In this document: positions 1 through 10,081 of the stretch, piece by piece
Layout: each line of letters opens with the position of its first letter
Position numbering within the stretch: position 1 is the stretch's first letter
NCBI RefSeq assembly: GCF_027922325.1
Contig: NZ_BSFL01000001.1
Coordinates: 863,610-927,609, forward strand
Direction: 5' to 3'
Source of the DNA: Methylopila turkensis
Lineage (GTDB): Bacteria > Pseudomonadota > Alphaproteobacteria > Rhizobiales > Methylopilaceae
DNA: 64,000 bases
The notes under the pieces: generated by a model
Told to the model about the DNA's origin: nothing
Seen by the model: the letters and a program-made list of their open reading frames with translations, nothing else
Database searches by the model: none
Translations under genes and position numbers: made by a program

Positions 1-308
1 CGCACGCAGCGGCCGGGGGAAGCGCCCATCTGCTGTGCGTCGGTCCGGTCGAGGGTTCCCCTGCCGTCCACGGGACCGAGATGCACGGCATCGTCGGCCA
101 GACCTGTCCCGGTGCCACGTCCGATCAGATCGTGCGCGACACCTTCGTCCGCGACGCGGTCCTCACCCTCGCAGAGGGCAGGGCCGACGATCTATGGGCT
201 TCGGTGACGGCCATACCCACCACTCAAGGGATCGGAAGTCCGCCCTACGACCCTACCGCCCACGCCCTGTCCATGATTGCCACCTTCGAAGGCATCGACC
301 GTCCCTGA
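1..308 (+). CDS. C-terminal part of an unknown protein, cut by the left window edge
   Basis: An open frame enters from the left edge (first whole codon at 3) and ends with TGA at 306-308, giving about 101 residues. There is no reason to start at the internal ATG at 81, because the frame is open through the edge and the codon use is GC-rich and gene-like. The visible part has no membrane segment and no motif I recognise. It lies in the element that carries the AlpA-like regulator and the integrase, so it is probably cargo of that element. A chance open frame cannot be excluded at this GC content. Confidence 0.4.
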   Translation, partial: HAAAGGSAHLLCVGPVEGSPAVHGTEMHGIVGQTCPGATSDQIVRDTFVRDAVLTLAEGRADDLWASVTAIPTTQGIGSPPYDPTAHALSMIATFEGIDRP

Positions 309-712
309 GTACGCCCATCACCTATAGTTTGATCGGCTGTCGGCCACACAATATGGAGTAAGGCGGACGGGTCGAGACCCTTTGCAACAACACTTCGATC
401 TCGCATCCGCATAGATATTGATATTTAGGCAACCATCCAGTGTGCTTGCGAGAATGAGCTCGGTAGCCGGCACGATATGTCGGGAGATGCGTGTACTGAT
501 CGAACAGTAAATAACGTCTTCAGATATCTAGACGCGATGCCGCACTGTGCCCCGGCTGTCTCTTGGTCCGTCCCTGTTGCTTCGATGCGTGCCCACGGCA
601 TACCCGCCGATGTGTACGCTACGGCCCGAAATCACCGCACGCCGATCCTTAAGGCCTTCCAGTACCGGCATCTATCGTTCTCTATCGGCGGTAGTCGTGA
701 AGGAGATTGAGC
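309..712. other. Intergenic stretch without a convincing gene
   Basis: This 400-base stretch has lower GC than its surroundings, especially around 400-480. Short open frames (for example 477-710) lack a ribosome-binding site and recognisable protein character. It probably contains the promoter of the AlpA-like gene, but I see no clear -35/-10 pair. Confidence 0.5.
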
Positions 713-997
713 ATGAGGCACGCCCAAGAAGTGACTATCCGCAAGACAATCAGACGCCATCAACTGCGTGAGATGGTGCCGCTGGCTGACAGTACGATCT
801 ATGAGATGGAGCAGCGTGGCGAGTTTCCCCGGCGGTTCGCGCTCTCGCCACGTTGCATTGTGTGGGACCTGACCGAGGTCGAGGCTTGGTTGACCGCGCG
901 GCGGACCTCACCGATCCGCCGCGCGCAGCACCCCGATGTTGCCAAGCGCAAATCCCGTCCAGTCAAAGGGCGGGATCAAGCTCCAACAAAGGCATAG
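713..997 (+). CDS. AlpA-family helix-turn-helix regulator
   Basis: A 94-residue protein. Residues about 15-65 fit the AlpA/excisionase-type winged helix-turn-helix: a recognition stretch (ADSTIYEMEQRGEFPRRF) followed by a conserved tryptophan and an E-x-E-A-W-L segment. Members of this family switch on P4-type integrases or act as directionality factors for phage-like elements. The ATG at 713 is preferred over the TTG at 707 because AGGAGA at 701-706 is correctly spaced. The 3' end overlaps the convergent integrase gene by 35 bases, which ties the two together functionally. The C-terminus is basic. Confidence 0.8.
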   Translation: MRHAQEVTIRKTIRRHQLREMVPLADSTIYEMEQRGEFPRRFALSPRCIVWDLTEVEAWLTARRTSPIRRAQHPDVAKRKSRPVKGRDQAPTKA

Positions 998-2219
998 CCG
1001 TAGGCAAGAGTGTGGGGGCATGTCTGCGACCCTCGACCCATGCGTCCACAGTATCTGCCCACTCCTGCATCATATGCCGGCGCTGCACCTCGTATTCCGC
1101 CTTGTTATAGACCCCGCGCGACGAGCGGCCATCTTCGTGCGCCAAGCACTTCTCGATCCAATCCCTATTGAAACCCAATTCGTTCAGTAGGGTCGACCCT
1201 GTCCGCCGCAGGTCGTGAACCGTGAATGGTTCGAGTGGCAGCCCATCTTGCTTGGCTTGTTCCACGACCGAATAAGTGACCCGGTTGAACGTCGCTCGAG
1301 ACATTGGAGCATCCGCGTCGTAGCGTGAAGGCAATAGATACCGGGAATTCCCGGCGCAGGTTTTGAGCGCAATCATGATGTCGAGAGTCTGGCGACACAG
1401 ATAGACGTTGTGCGCTTTTGACCGCTTCATCCGCTCCTTGGGAATCGTCCAAACGGCGTTCTCGAAGTCGACCTCGTCCCACACCGCGTCCTGCAGTTCG
1501 CTCTTGCGCACCATCGTCAGCAGGAAGAGCCGCATTCCCAGCCGGATCGTCGGCAGCGTCGCGACTTTTTCCAGCTCTTTCAGCATCACTCGGATTTCCG
1601 CCGGCGACAGAGCCCGGTCCTTTGGGGTGAAGGTCGCGATCGATGCTGGTCCGACGTCATCGGCCGGATTGGCAACCTTCTCGCCATGTAAAATCGCGAA
1701 GCCGTAAATCTGCTTCAGGATGTCCCGAACGTGGATCGCCGTCGCTGGCGCGCCGCGGTCAACAATTTTGCCGCACTGAGCGCGCAGATCGTCCGGCGTG
1801 ATCTCGGTGAGCAGGCGGTTACGCCAAACCGGCAACAGCTCGCGCTCAAAGATAGAGCGACGCATCGCTCGGGTGCTGTCGGCCATCGGCGCATTCACGA
1901 GCCACTTTTCGCCGAACTCGCCGAAGCTCTTCGCCTCCTTGATGCGGCGCTTTTCGCGCTGCTTCTCAATCGCCGGCGAACGGCCTTCGCTGATCGCTCG
2001 CCGCGCGTCCAGGCACAACTCTCGGGCCCGGGCCAGCGAGATTCCATCTCTCCCGTACTTGCCCAGGTAGACGGTCTCGCGTCGTCCATTGAGCCGATAG
2101 TCCAGCCGGAACGAGAGCGCGCCCGATGGCGCAACGCGCACGTACATGCCGTCGCGGTCCGCCACTTTGTAGATTTTGTCTTTTGGTTTCAACGCCTTGA
2201 GCGCTGCGTCCGTCAACAT
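963..2219 (-). CDS. P4-type tyrosine integrase
   Basis: A 418-residue site-specific recombinase. The N-terminus is the DUF4102-type arm-binding domain (residues 1-85, with a GKYGRDGISLARAR segment), followed by a core-binding region and the catalytic domain. Catalytic residues by eye are R238 (VRKSEL), H335 and R338 (HDLRR), H361 and the nucleophile Y371 (GVYNKAEY). The ATG at 2219 is chosen because GGAGGTGG lies about seven bases upstream; a longer frame to 2249 starts inside a repeat and has no ribosome site. The gene is transcribed away from guaA, whose 3' end lies 294 bases upstream. That is the usual geometry for an integrase beside its attachment site. It looks intact. Confidence 0.95.
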   Translation of the reverse strand: MLTDAALKALKPKDKIYKVADRDGMYVRVAPSGALSFRLDYRLNGRRETVYLGKYGRDGISLARARELCLDARRAISEGRSPAIEKQREKRRIKEAKSFGEFGEKWLVNAPMADSTRAMRRSIFERELLPVWRNRLLTEITPDDLRAQCGKIVDRGAPATAIHVRDILKQIYGFAILHGEKVANPADDVGPASIATFTPKDRALSPAEIRVMLKELEKVATLPTIRLGMRLFLLTMVRKSELQDAVWDEVDFENAVWTIPKERMKRSKAHNVYLCRQTLDIMIALKTCAGNSRYLLPSRYDADAPMSRATFNRVTYSVVEQAKQDGLPLEPFTVHDLRRTGSTLLNELGFNRDWIEKCLAHEDGRSSRGVYNKAEYEVQRRHMMQEWADTVDAWVEGRRHAPTLLPTAMPLLELDPAL

Positions 2220-2236
2220 GATATGCCACCTCCAAA

Positions 2237-2248
2237 AAAGTACCGTCA
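2237..2248 (+). repeat. Third copy of the AAAGTACCGTCA repeat, in front of the integrase
   Basis: AAAGTACCGTCA occurs here, again at 2309-2320, and inverted at 2337-2348. Identity extends to 15 bases (2234-2248 and 2306-2320). Read on the minus strand, this copy ends in a T-tract that runs straight into the integrase ribosome-binding site. Such repeats next to an integrase may be arm-type binding sites or part of a leader structure. Confidence 0.7.
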
Positions 2249-2302
2249 CGCGGTTCTGGGGGGCTCTCGTCGGAAAAATCTGCGTATTGTCAGCAGCTTA
2301 GA

Positions 2303-2348
2303 TTAAAAAAAGTACCGTCAGGAGCCTCATCTCCTCTGACGGTACTTT
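2303..2348 (-). terminator. Rho-independent terminator between guaA and the integrase
   Basis: On the minus strand, AAAGTACCGTCA (2348-2337) pairs perfectly with TGACGGTACTTT (2320-2309). The stem is extended by GGAG/CTCC with a two-base bulge and a six-base loop, then followed by a run of T and an AT-rich tail. It lies 165 bases after the guaA stop codon and upstream of the integrase, so it should stop guaA transcription from entering the element. Confidence 0.75.
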
Positions 2349-2404
2349 CAAATTCCGCCGTGATCAATATGGGCAAGGTCCGTCAGCGGGGCCGACGACT
2401 GCGA

Positions 2405-2438
2405 TCTCTACCCACCGATAGACACCGATAGGTAGAGA
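2405..2438. repeat. Inverted repeat enclosing a tandem 9-mer
   Basis: TCTCTACC (2405-2412) and GGTAGAGA (2431-2438) form perfect 8-base arms. Between and into them lie two copies of CACCGATAG (2413-2421 and 2423-2431), ten bases apart. The position, between the integrase and guaA, suggests a binding site for the integrase, AlpA-like factor or host factor, but the role is not shown. Confidence 0.6.
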
Positions 2439-2512
2439 ATGGAATATTTATTTTTATCAGTGGGTTAGAACGTACTTTGGCGTAGTTTCGGATACGCGGG
2501 GATAGGCCAAAA

Positions 2513-2535
2513 TCATTCCCACTCGATCGTGCCGG
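2513..2535. other. Probable attachment-site core at the guaA 3' end
   Basis: The last codons of guaA lie at the junction between core DNA and the integrase-bearing element. Many integrative elements with this type of integrase use the guaA 3' end and restore it on insertion. No second copy of this guaA end was found between 1 and 2500, so the other attachment site should lie left of the window. The exact core cannot be set from one end. Confidence 0.5.
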
Positions 2536-4075
2536 GCGGCTTCGACGTCACGTCGTAGACGACGCGGTTGACGCCGCGGACCTCGTTGATGATGCGGGTC
2601 GCGGCGCGGCCGAGGAAGTTCATGTCGTAGGGGAAGAAGTCCGCGGTCATGCCGTCGACCGATGTCACCGCGCGCAGCGCGACCACATACTCGTAGGTGC
2701 GGCCGTCGCCCATCACGCCGACGGTCTTCACCGGCAGCAGCACGGCGAAGGCCTGCCAGATCTTGTCGTAGAGGCCGGCCTTGCGGATCTCGTCGAGATA
2801 GACCGCGTCGGCCTCGCGCAGGATGTCGAGCTTCTCCTTCGTGACCTCGCCGGGGCAGCGGATGGCGAGGCCCGGACCGGGGAAGGGGTGACGGCCGACG
2901 AAGGCCTCCGGCAGGCCGAGCTCGCGGCCGAGCGCGCGCACCTCGTCCTTGAACAGCTCACGCAGCGGCTCCACGAGCTTCATATTCATGCGCTCGGGCA
3001 GGCCGCCGACGTTGTGGTGCGACTTGATCGTTACCGAGGGGCCGCCCGAGAACGACACGCTCTCAATGACGTCCGGATAGAGCGTCCCTTGCGCGAGGAA
3101 GTCGGCCCCGCCGATCTTCTTCGCCTCGTCCTCGAACACCTCGACGAACAGCCGCCCGATGGTCTTGCGCTTGACCTCCGGGTCGTCGGCCCCCGCGAGC
3201 GCGGAGAGGAAGGTGTCGCCGGCGTCCACATGCACGAGCGGGATGTTGTAGTGCCCGCGGAACAGGCCGACGACTTCCTCCGCCTCGGCCTTGCGCATCA
3301 GTCCGTGGTCGACGAACACGCAGGTGAGCTGGTCGCCGATCGCCTCGTGTATCAGCACGGCCGCGACCGCGGAGTCGACGCCGCCGGACAGGCCGCAGAT
3401 CACGCGGCCGTCGCCAACCTGTTCGCGGATCTTGGCGATCGCCTCGTCGCGATAGGCCGCCATCGACCAGTCGCCGACGCAACCGCAGATGTCGCGGACG
3501 AAGTTGACCAGCAGCTTGCCGCCATCCGGGGTGTGGACCACCTCGGGGTGGAACATCAGGCCGTAATAGTGCCGGGCCTCGTCGGCGATCGCCGCGAACG
3601 GCGCGTTTTCGGACACGCCGACGATGCGGAAGCCGGGCGGCATCCGCGTGATGCGGTCGCCGTGGCTCATCCACACCTGGTTGCGGCTCTTGTCCTCCCA
3701 GACGCCGGTGAAGAGCTTGGAGGGCGCGACCACGTTCAGGTCGGCCCGGCCGAACTCGCGGTGATGGCCGCTCTCGACCGCGCCGCCGAGCTGCTCGGCC
3801 ATCGTCATCTGGCCGTAGCAGATGCCGAGCACGGGCACGCCGCTCTCGAACACCGCCTGCGGCGCGCGCGGCGTGCCGATTTCGGCGACCGAGGCCGGGC
3901 CGCCCGAAAGGATGACGCCCTTCGCGCCGAAGGTTGGGAAAACCTCCTCGGCCAGATTGAACGGCGTGATCTCGCAATAGACGCCGGCCTCGCGCACGCG
4001 TCGCGCGATCAGCTGCGTCACCTGCGAGCCGAAATCGATGATGAGGATGCGGTCGTGGGAAGCGTCGGCGATCAT
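2513..4075 (-). CDS. guaA: GMP synthase (glutamine-hydrolysing)
   Basis: This 520-residue enzyme converts XMP, ATP and glutamine to GMP. The class I glutamine amidotransferase domain (residues 1-200) shows the nucleophile C86 in GICYGQ and H176/E178 in FHPEV. The ATP-pyrophosphatase domain has the SGGVDS loop at 230-235, and the C-terminal dimerisation domain ends with the conserved ...GTIEWE. Length and motifs are normal, so the adjacent element has left the gene whole. It is the last gene of the guaB-to-guaA minus-strand run. Confidence 0.98.
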   Translation of the reverse strand: MIADASHDRILIIDFGSQVTQLIARRVREAGVYCEITPFNLAEEVFPTFGAKGVILSGGPASVAEIGTPRAPQAVFESGVPVLGICYGQMTMAEQLGGAVESGHHREFGRADLNVVAPSKLFTGVWEDKSRNQVWMSHGDRITRMPPGFRIVGVSENAPFAAIADEARHYYGLMFHPEVVHTPDGGKLLVNFVRDICGCVGDWSMAAYRDEAIAKIREQVGDGRVICGLSGGVDSAVAAVLIHEAIGDQLTCVFVDHGLMRKAEAEEVVGLFRGHYNIPLVHVDAGDTFLSALAGADDPEVKRKTIGRLFVEVFEDEAKKIGGADFLAQGTLYPDVIESVSFSGGPSVTIKSHHNVGGLPERMNMKLVEPLRELFKDEVRALGRELGLPEAFVGRHPFPGPGLAIRCPGEVTKEKLDILREADAVYLDEIRKAGLYDKIWQAFAVLLPVKTVGVMGDGRTYEYVVALRAVTSVDGMTADFFPYDMNFLGRAATRIINEVRGVNRVVYDVTSKPPGTIEWE

Positions 4076-4157
4076 GCGCCTGACTACTCCGAACGCCCCC
4101 CGCGCGGCAACGCCCGCGGACGCATGGCCCGCGCGAATTTTGCGCGCACCGGACCCG

Positions 4158-4391
4158 TCAGATCGAGGTCGCGCCGGCGACCGGGCTGCACTCCGTCGGC
4201 GCGCCGCTCTGGAAGCGCTCGTTCAACTTGCCGCAGCCCCAGTCCTTCAGCGGTCCCGGCATCCAGCGCGTCAGCGCGACGCCGACCTGCTCGTTCGGAT
4301 TCGAGCCGTAGGCCGCGTACCACGACCAATAGCCCGCCGCCGCGATGATCAGCACCGCGAACAGCTTCAGAATGTCGCTCATGACTCGCAT
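4158..4391 (-). CDS. Small single-pass membrane protein, unknown function
   Basis: A 77-residue protein with one N-terminal hydrophobic segment (about residues 5-22, [18 protein letters not shown]) and a polar tail with two cysteines ([10 protein letters not shown] and TECS). It sits between the rRNA methyltransferase gene and guaA, on the same strand. The start could be ATG 4391 or ATG 4382: a GGAG lies only three bases before the first and twelve before the second. I do not recognise the family. The tail pattern suggests a periplasmic domain. Confidence 0.6.
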   Translation of the reverse strand: MRVMSDILKLFAVLIIAAAGYWSWYAAYGSNPNEQVGVALTRWMPGPLKDWGCGKLNERFQSGAPTECSPVAGATSI

Positions 4392-4447
4392 GGTCTCCGC
4401 CCGAACAGCGCCCTTCGCGTGCTGAGATGGACCAGCGTCCGGGCCGG

Positions 4448-5740
4448 TCAAGTCCGGCGCAACACCGCCACGAAGAAGCCGTCGGTGTCGGAGCGGCGCG
4501 GGCTGAGCAGCAGCGCGTCCCCTTCGGCGTTCGCGAAGGCGGCGAGCTGCGGCAGGCCGGCCTCGACCGCGGCGGCGGCGGCGGGCGTCGCCGCGAAGTC
4601 CGGACGGCGGGCGCGGAAGGCCGCGACGCGGTCCTCGTTCTCCTCTTTCAGCACCGAACAGGTGACGTAGACCAGCCGCCCGCCGGGCTTCACCAGCCCC
4701 GCCGCTGCGTCCAGAACCTCATCCTGCTCGAGGTTGCGCTGTTCGAGCGCGCCGGGGCGCATGCGCCATTTGGCGTCGGGGTTGCGGCGCCATGTGCCGG
4801 TCCCGGTGCAGGGCGCGTCGACCAGCACGAGATCGGCGCGGTCGCGCAGGTCCGACAACACGTCGGCCTCGCCCTTCGGGGCGCGGATCTGCAGATTGCG
4901 CACGTCGGCGCGGTCGGCGCGGTCGTGCAACGGAGACAGACGCCGCACGTCGGAATCGTAGGCGTAGAGCTGGCCGCGGTTGCGCATCTGGGCCGCGAGC
5001 GCCAGCGTCTTGCCGCCGGCGCCGGCGCAGAGGTCGACCACCTGCTGTCCGGCCGCCGCGCCCGCCACGAGGGCCGCGAGTTGCGAGCCCTCGTCCTGCA
5101 CCTCGAACAGACCCTTCTGATAGGCCGGCTCCGCCTGCACGGGCGGGCCGCGGCCGTCGTCGCCGAGCGGGATGCGCAGGCCGAAGGCCGACAGCGGCGT
5201 CTCCACCGGATTGAGGTGCGCGAGGCTGCGCAGGACCTTCGGCCGGTCGGCCCGCAGCGCGTTGACGCGGATGTCGAGCGGCGCGCGGCGGGCGAGCGCT
5301 TCGCCCTCCTCCGCGCGGTCCTCTCCGAAGGCGCGGGCGAGCGGGCCGTCGAGCCATTCCGGATAGTCGCCGCGCACATAGGCCGGCGCCCCGTCGAGCG
5401 ACGCGCTCGCGATCGCCGAGGCCTCGGCCTCGGTCGGCGGCTCCGGCGCGTGGCGGGCGTCCGCGAAGGCGCGGGCGAGGTCGTCGGCCGTCGCGCCCCG
5501 CACGAAGGCGAGCGCGCCGAGCACGAGCGCGCGCGGCGCGTCGGCCCCCATGCGCCAGGCGATCGACGCCCGCGATCTGAGCGCGTCGTAGACGATGCTC
5601 GCGATCCGCGCGCGGTCGCCCGAGCCGGCGAAGCGGTGGCTCGTCCCCCAGTCCTTGAGGGCGGAGGCGACCGGACGATGGTTCGCCTCGACGGCGGTCA
5701 GGATCTCGATCGCGGCGAGCGCGTGGGCGGCGGGTGTCAT
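4448..5740 (-). CDS. RsmB/NOP-family rRNA cytosine-C5 methyltransferase
   Basis: A 430-residue SAM-dependent RNA methyltransferase. Residues 1-130 resemble a NusB-like RNA-binding region. The SAM site is LCAGAGGKT (237-245). The two cysteines of the RNA m5C mechanism are visible: the nucleophile region TCSV (C361) and the proton/release site PCTGTG (C311). It is probably the 16S rRNA m5C967-type enzyme (RsmB-like), but paralogues are common in this class, so no symbol is given. It starts one base after the MAPEG gene's stop codon, so the two are surely co-transcribed. Confidence 0.9.
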   Translation of the reverse strand: MTPAAHALAAIEILTAVEANHRPVASALKDWGTSHRFAGSGDRARIASIVYDALRSRASIAWRMGADAPRALVLGALAFVRGATADDLARAFADARHAPEPPTEAEASAIASASLDGAPAYVRGDYPEWLDGPLARAFGEDRAEEGEALARRAPLDIRVNALRADRPKVLRSLAHLNPVETPLSAFGLRIPLGDDGRGPPVQAEPAYQKGLFEVQDEGSQLAALVAGAAAGQQVVDLCAGAGGKTLALAAQMRNRGQLYAYDSDVRRLSPLHDRADRADVRNLQIRAPKGEADVLSDLRDRADLVLVDAPCTGTGTWRRNPDAKWRMRPGALEQRNLEQDEVLDAAAGLVKPGGRLVYVTCSVLKEENEDRVAAFRARRPDFAATPAAAAAVEAGLPQLAAFANAEGDALLLSPRRSDTDGFFVAVLRRT

Positions 5741-5741
5741 G

Positions 5742-6170
5742 TCAGGCCACCAGCACGCGGACGGCGTAGATGATCCACATCAGGATCAGCGTGACGGCGC
5801 CGAGCGCGAACCAGCGGAAGCGCGACATGTGCCGGTTCGCCCCGTTGTGGACGACCGCATGGACGACCCGGCTGGCGACGAAGATCCAGGACATCGCCAC
5901 GAACAGCAGGTCGGCGTCCTTGGTGATCAGCGCCAGCGCCACCAGCAGGGCGAACAGCGGCGGCAGCTCCAGCTGGTTGTGGAAGCTGTCGGCGGCCTTC
6001 TGCGCGCCGTCCGGCCAGCCGAAGGCGCGCGGCGAGCCCGCGTTGGCGGTCACCTGCCCGGCCCGCACCGCGGCGAACCGCGTCCGTCCCATCCACAGCA
6101 GCAGGCCGAAGGTCAGAAACACCTGCGCGAACAACGGCGCGAGGACGGCTTGGACGGACATGGAGATCAT
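5742..6170 (-). CDS. MAPEG-family membrane protein
   Basis: A 142-residue integral membrane protein with four predicted helices. The MAPEG signature region FHNQLELPPLFALLVAL lies at about residues 63-80. MAPEG proteins include microsomal glutathione transferases; most bacterial members have no assigned substrate. The ATG at 6170 overlaps the vapC stop codon (ATGA). A second ATG nine bases further in (MSVQ...) could be the ancestral start. It is followed after one base by the rRNA methyltransferase gene. Confidence 0.85.
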   Translation of the reverse strand: MISMSVQAVLAPLFAQVFLTFGLLLWMGRTRFAAVRAGQVTANAGSPRAFGWPDGAQKAADSFHNQLELPPLFALLVALALITKDADLLFVAMSWIFVASRVVHAVVHNGANRHMSRFRWFALGAVTLILMWIIYAVRVLVA

Positions 6171-6607
6171 TTATCCTGGATTGATCCGCGCGGCGAGGCG
6201 CGCTCTAACAGATGTTGAATTCGCCCTTCCCAGGGCGTCGCGGCAATCCCCTCGCAAAGCCTACGGTCGGCGGTGATCAGCACGTCATCTTGCCGATCAG
6301 CGAGCGCGACGTAAAAAGCGTCGTAGATCGTCACATGCGCTCGATCGGCTATGTCGAACGCCAGCGGCGCAGGATCTTGCATCGGCGCCAATGCGACCAT
6401 GGCGGGCAGCCGCGCCAGAACGGTTTTTGCGTCTTCGGACGAAAGATCGCCGGCCCGTCTGCGGCGAAGTAAACCGCGAGCGACCTCCGCCATCACATGC
6501 ATCGGAGCAGACAGAAATCCGCCCGTTAGCAAGACCTCCCGCGCCGCGTCTGAGTTCGGTTCTTCCACAAACCACTTGATGGCGACGCTAGCGTCGACGA
6601 CCGTCAT
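6167..6607 (-). CDS. vapC: PIN-domain ribonuclease toxin (VapC type)
   Basis: A 146-residue PIN domain. The four acidic residues that bind the catalytic metal are visible: D5 (VVDASVAIKW), E41 (VMAEVARGL), D96 (TIYDAFYVALA) and D114 (ITADRRL). Such toxins cut tRNA or rRNA when free of antitoxin. The start overlaps the upstream antitoxin gene by four bases, and the stop overlaps the MAPEG start by four. The catalytic residues are intact, so it should be an active toxin. Confidence 0.9.
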   Translation of the reverse strand: MTVVDASVAIKWFVEEPNSDAAREVLLTGGFLSAPMHVMAEVARGLLRRRRAGDLSSEDAKTVLARLPAMVALAPMQDPAPLAFDIADRAHVTIYDAFYVALADRQDDVLITADRRLCEGIAATPWEGRIQHLLERASPRGSIQDK

Positions 6608-6825
6608 CGTTCGTCGCGGTCACGCCGGATCAGATCCGTCGAATCCTCTTTCGTAGGTCTGGTCCGAGAACGGATATCGTCTGCGAACGCCACACGTTCA
6701 GCGACGGACATCATTCCAGCAGCCCCGCGCGCTTTCAGACGCATGGAACCGCTGCCGGGCGCCGCTTGGCCGACGAGACGATCGAGGTCGACTGCGGGCG
6801 GACGCGGACGCTTACTGATAGCCAT
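6604..6825 (-). CDS. vapB: VapB-like antitoxin
   Basis: A 73-residue protein directly upstream of vapC with an ATGA overlap. The C-terminus (DLIRRDRDER) has the basic-acidic tail typical of VapB antitoxins of PIN toxins. The N-terminal half is Pro/Gly rich and its DNA-binding fold is not obvious by eye. Assignment rests mainly on position and on that tail. It begins 36 bases after the guaB stop codon. Confidence 0.7.
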   Translation of the reverse strand: MAISKRPRPPAVDLDRLVGQAAPGSGSMRLKARGAAGMMSVAERVAFADDIRSRTRPTKEDSTDLIRRDRDER

Positions 6826-6861
6826 TCTGGCGCTCCGAGCTTCGTTCGAACGCTATGGAGC

Positions 6862-8412
<1,551 letters not shown>

Positions 8413-8630
8413 TCAGTCGCGCCCGATGCGGGGGCGCGGGTTGGGGAAGTGGCGCGGACCTTTAGCATGACGCTTCGTCCACGCAAATGACGGAGTCCCG
8501 TCGAACGCGCATGGCTTGTCGCCATTTCGGCGCTAGATGACGCCCACCGGCCATGCGCGCGACGCGGTTGAACCGGACGCCCAGGCGGTTCAAGACGCCG
8601 CCGTCCGCGCCACGCCGATCAAGGAGCCGC

Positions 8631-10079
8631 ATGCCCGCCCGCGTCCCGACCTCGATTCCCGGCCGTATCCTCGTTCCGCTGATCGTGGCCTGCGCGCTGT
8701 TCATGGAGAACCTCGACTCGACGGTGCTCGCGACCTCGCTGCCGGCGATCGCCCGCGAGCTGAACGAGGACCCGATCGACCTCAAGCTGGCGCTGACCTC
8801 CTATCTGCTCAGCCTCGCGGTGTTCATCCCCGTCTCCGGCTGGCTCGCGGACCGGCTCGGGTCGCGCCTCGTCTTCCGGGCGGCGATCGCGGTGTTCGCG
8901 CTCGGCTCCATGCTCGCCGGACTGTCGTCCTCCATGGCGGAGATCGTCGGCGCCCGGATCGTTCAGGGCATGGGCGGCGCCATGATGGTGCCGGTCGGAC
9001 GGCTCGTGATCCTGCGGACCGTCCCGAAGTCGGAGCTCGTCGGCGCCCTCGCCTGGCTGACGATCCCAGCGCTGGTCGGGCCGGTGCTCGGGCCTCCGCT
9101 CGGCGGCTTCATCACCACCTATTTCTCCTGGCGCTGGATCTTCTGGATCAACCTGCCGATCGCGGCGCTCGGCCTCGTGCTCGCGACCCTCTACATCCCC
9201 GACGTCCGCGCCGAGGAGCGCACGCCCTTCGACGGCGTCGGCTTCGTGCTTTCGGGCTTCGGCCTCGCCGCTTTCGTCACCGGCTCGACCACGCTCGGCC
9301 TCGACGTTTTGCCGAAGCCGATCGTGATCGCGATCCTGTTCGCGGGGGCCGCTTCGCTCACGGCCTACTGGTTCCACGCCCGTCAGGTCGAGCATCCGAT
9401 CCTCGACCTGACGCTGTTCCGCATCCCGACCTTCCGCGTCGCCATCCTCGGCGGCTCGCTGTTCCGGATCGGCATCGGGGCCGCGCCCTTCCTGCTGCCG
9501 CTGCTGCTGCAGCTTGGCTTCGGGCTGACCGCGTTCCAGTCCGGCATGCTCACCTTCGCATCGGCGCTTGGCGCGCTGGTGATGAAGTTCGCGGCCAAGC
9601 CCATCCTGCAGCGGTTCGGCTTCCGCGCCACTCTCGCGATCAACGCCGTGGTCGCGGCCGGCTTCATGACCATGCCTGCGCTGTTCACGCCGGCGACGCC
9701 GACGCTGGTGATGCTGGCGGCGCTGCTCGTCGGCGGCTTCTTCCGCTCGCTTGAGTTTACCGCCGTCAATGCGCTCGGCTACGCCGACATCCCTCAGGAG
9801 CGCATGAGCCGCGCGACCAGCCTGACGAGCGTCGCCCAGCAGGTGTCGCTGTCGGTCGGCGTCAGCGTCGCGGCGACCATCCTCGAAACCGTGCTCGCGC
9901 TGCGCGGCGGAACCGAGCTGGCCGCAGCCGACTTCCCGCCGGCCTTCATCGCCATCGGCCTGATCTCGGCCACCGCCGTCCTGGTGTTCGCGCGGCTCAC
10001 GCCCGAGGCCGGCGACGAGGTGTCGGGCCATCGGCCGCCGGCGCCCGATCCCGTGACCGCCGCCCGCGACCGCGGCTGA
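8631..10079 (+). CDS. DHA2-family MFS multidrug transporter (EmrB/QacA type)
   Basis: A 482-residue protein with about 14 hydrophobic segments. The first helix carries the DHA2 signature (MENLDSTVLATSLPAIAREL), and the loop GWLADRLGSR matches MFS motif A. These pumps export hydrophobic drugs by proton antiport. The ATG at 8631 follows AAGGAG at 8621-8626, so a longer frame from 8553 is rejected. It is divergent from guaB and convergent with lpxC, whose end is two bases away. There is no adjacent EmrA-type adaptor gene, so it may work alone in the inner membrane. Confidence 0.9.
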   Translation: MPARVPTSIPGRILVPLIVACALFMENLDSTVLATSLPAIARELNEDPIDLKLALTSYLLSLAVFIPVSGWLADRLGSRLVFRAAIAVFALGSMLAGLSSSMAEIVGARIVQGMGGAMMVPVGRLVILRTVPKSELVGALAWLTIPALVGPVLGPPLGGFITTYFSWRWIFWINLPIAALGLVLATLYIPDVRAEERTPFDGVGFVLSGFGLAAFVTGSTTLGLDVLPKPIVIAILFAGAASLTAYWFHARQVEHPILDLTLFRIPTFRVAILGGSLFRIGIGAAPFLLPLLLQLGFGLTAFQSGMLTFASALGALVMKFAAKPILQRFGFRATLAINAVVAAGFMTMPALFTPATPTLVMLAALLVGGFFRSLEFTAVNALGYADIPQERMSRATSLTSVAQQVSLSVGVSVAATILETVLALRGGTELAAADFPPAFIAIGLISATAVLVFARLTPEAGDEVSGHRPPAPDPVTAARDRG

Positions 10080-10081
10080 CC

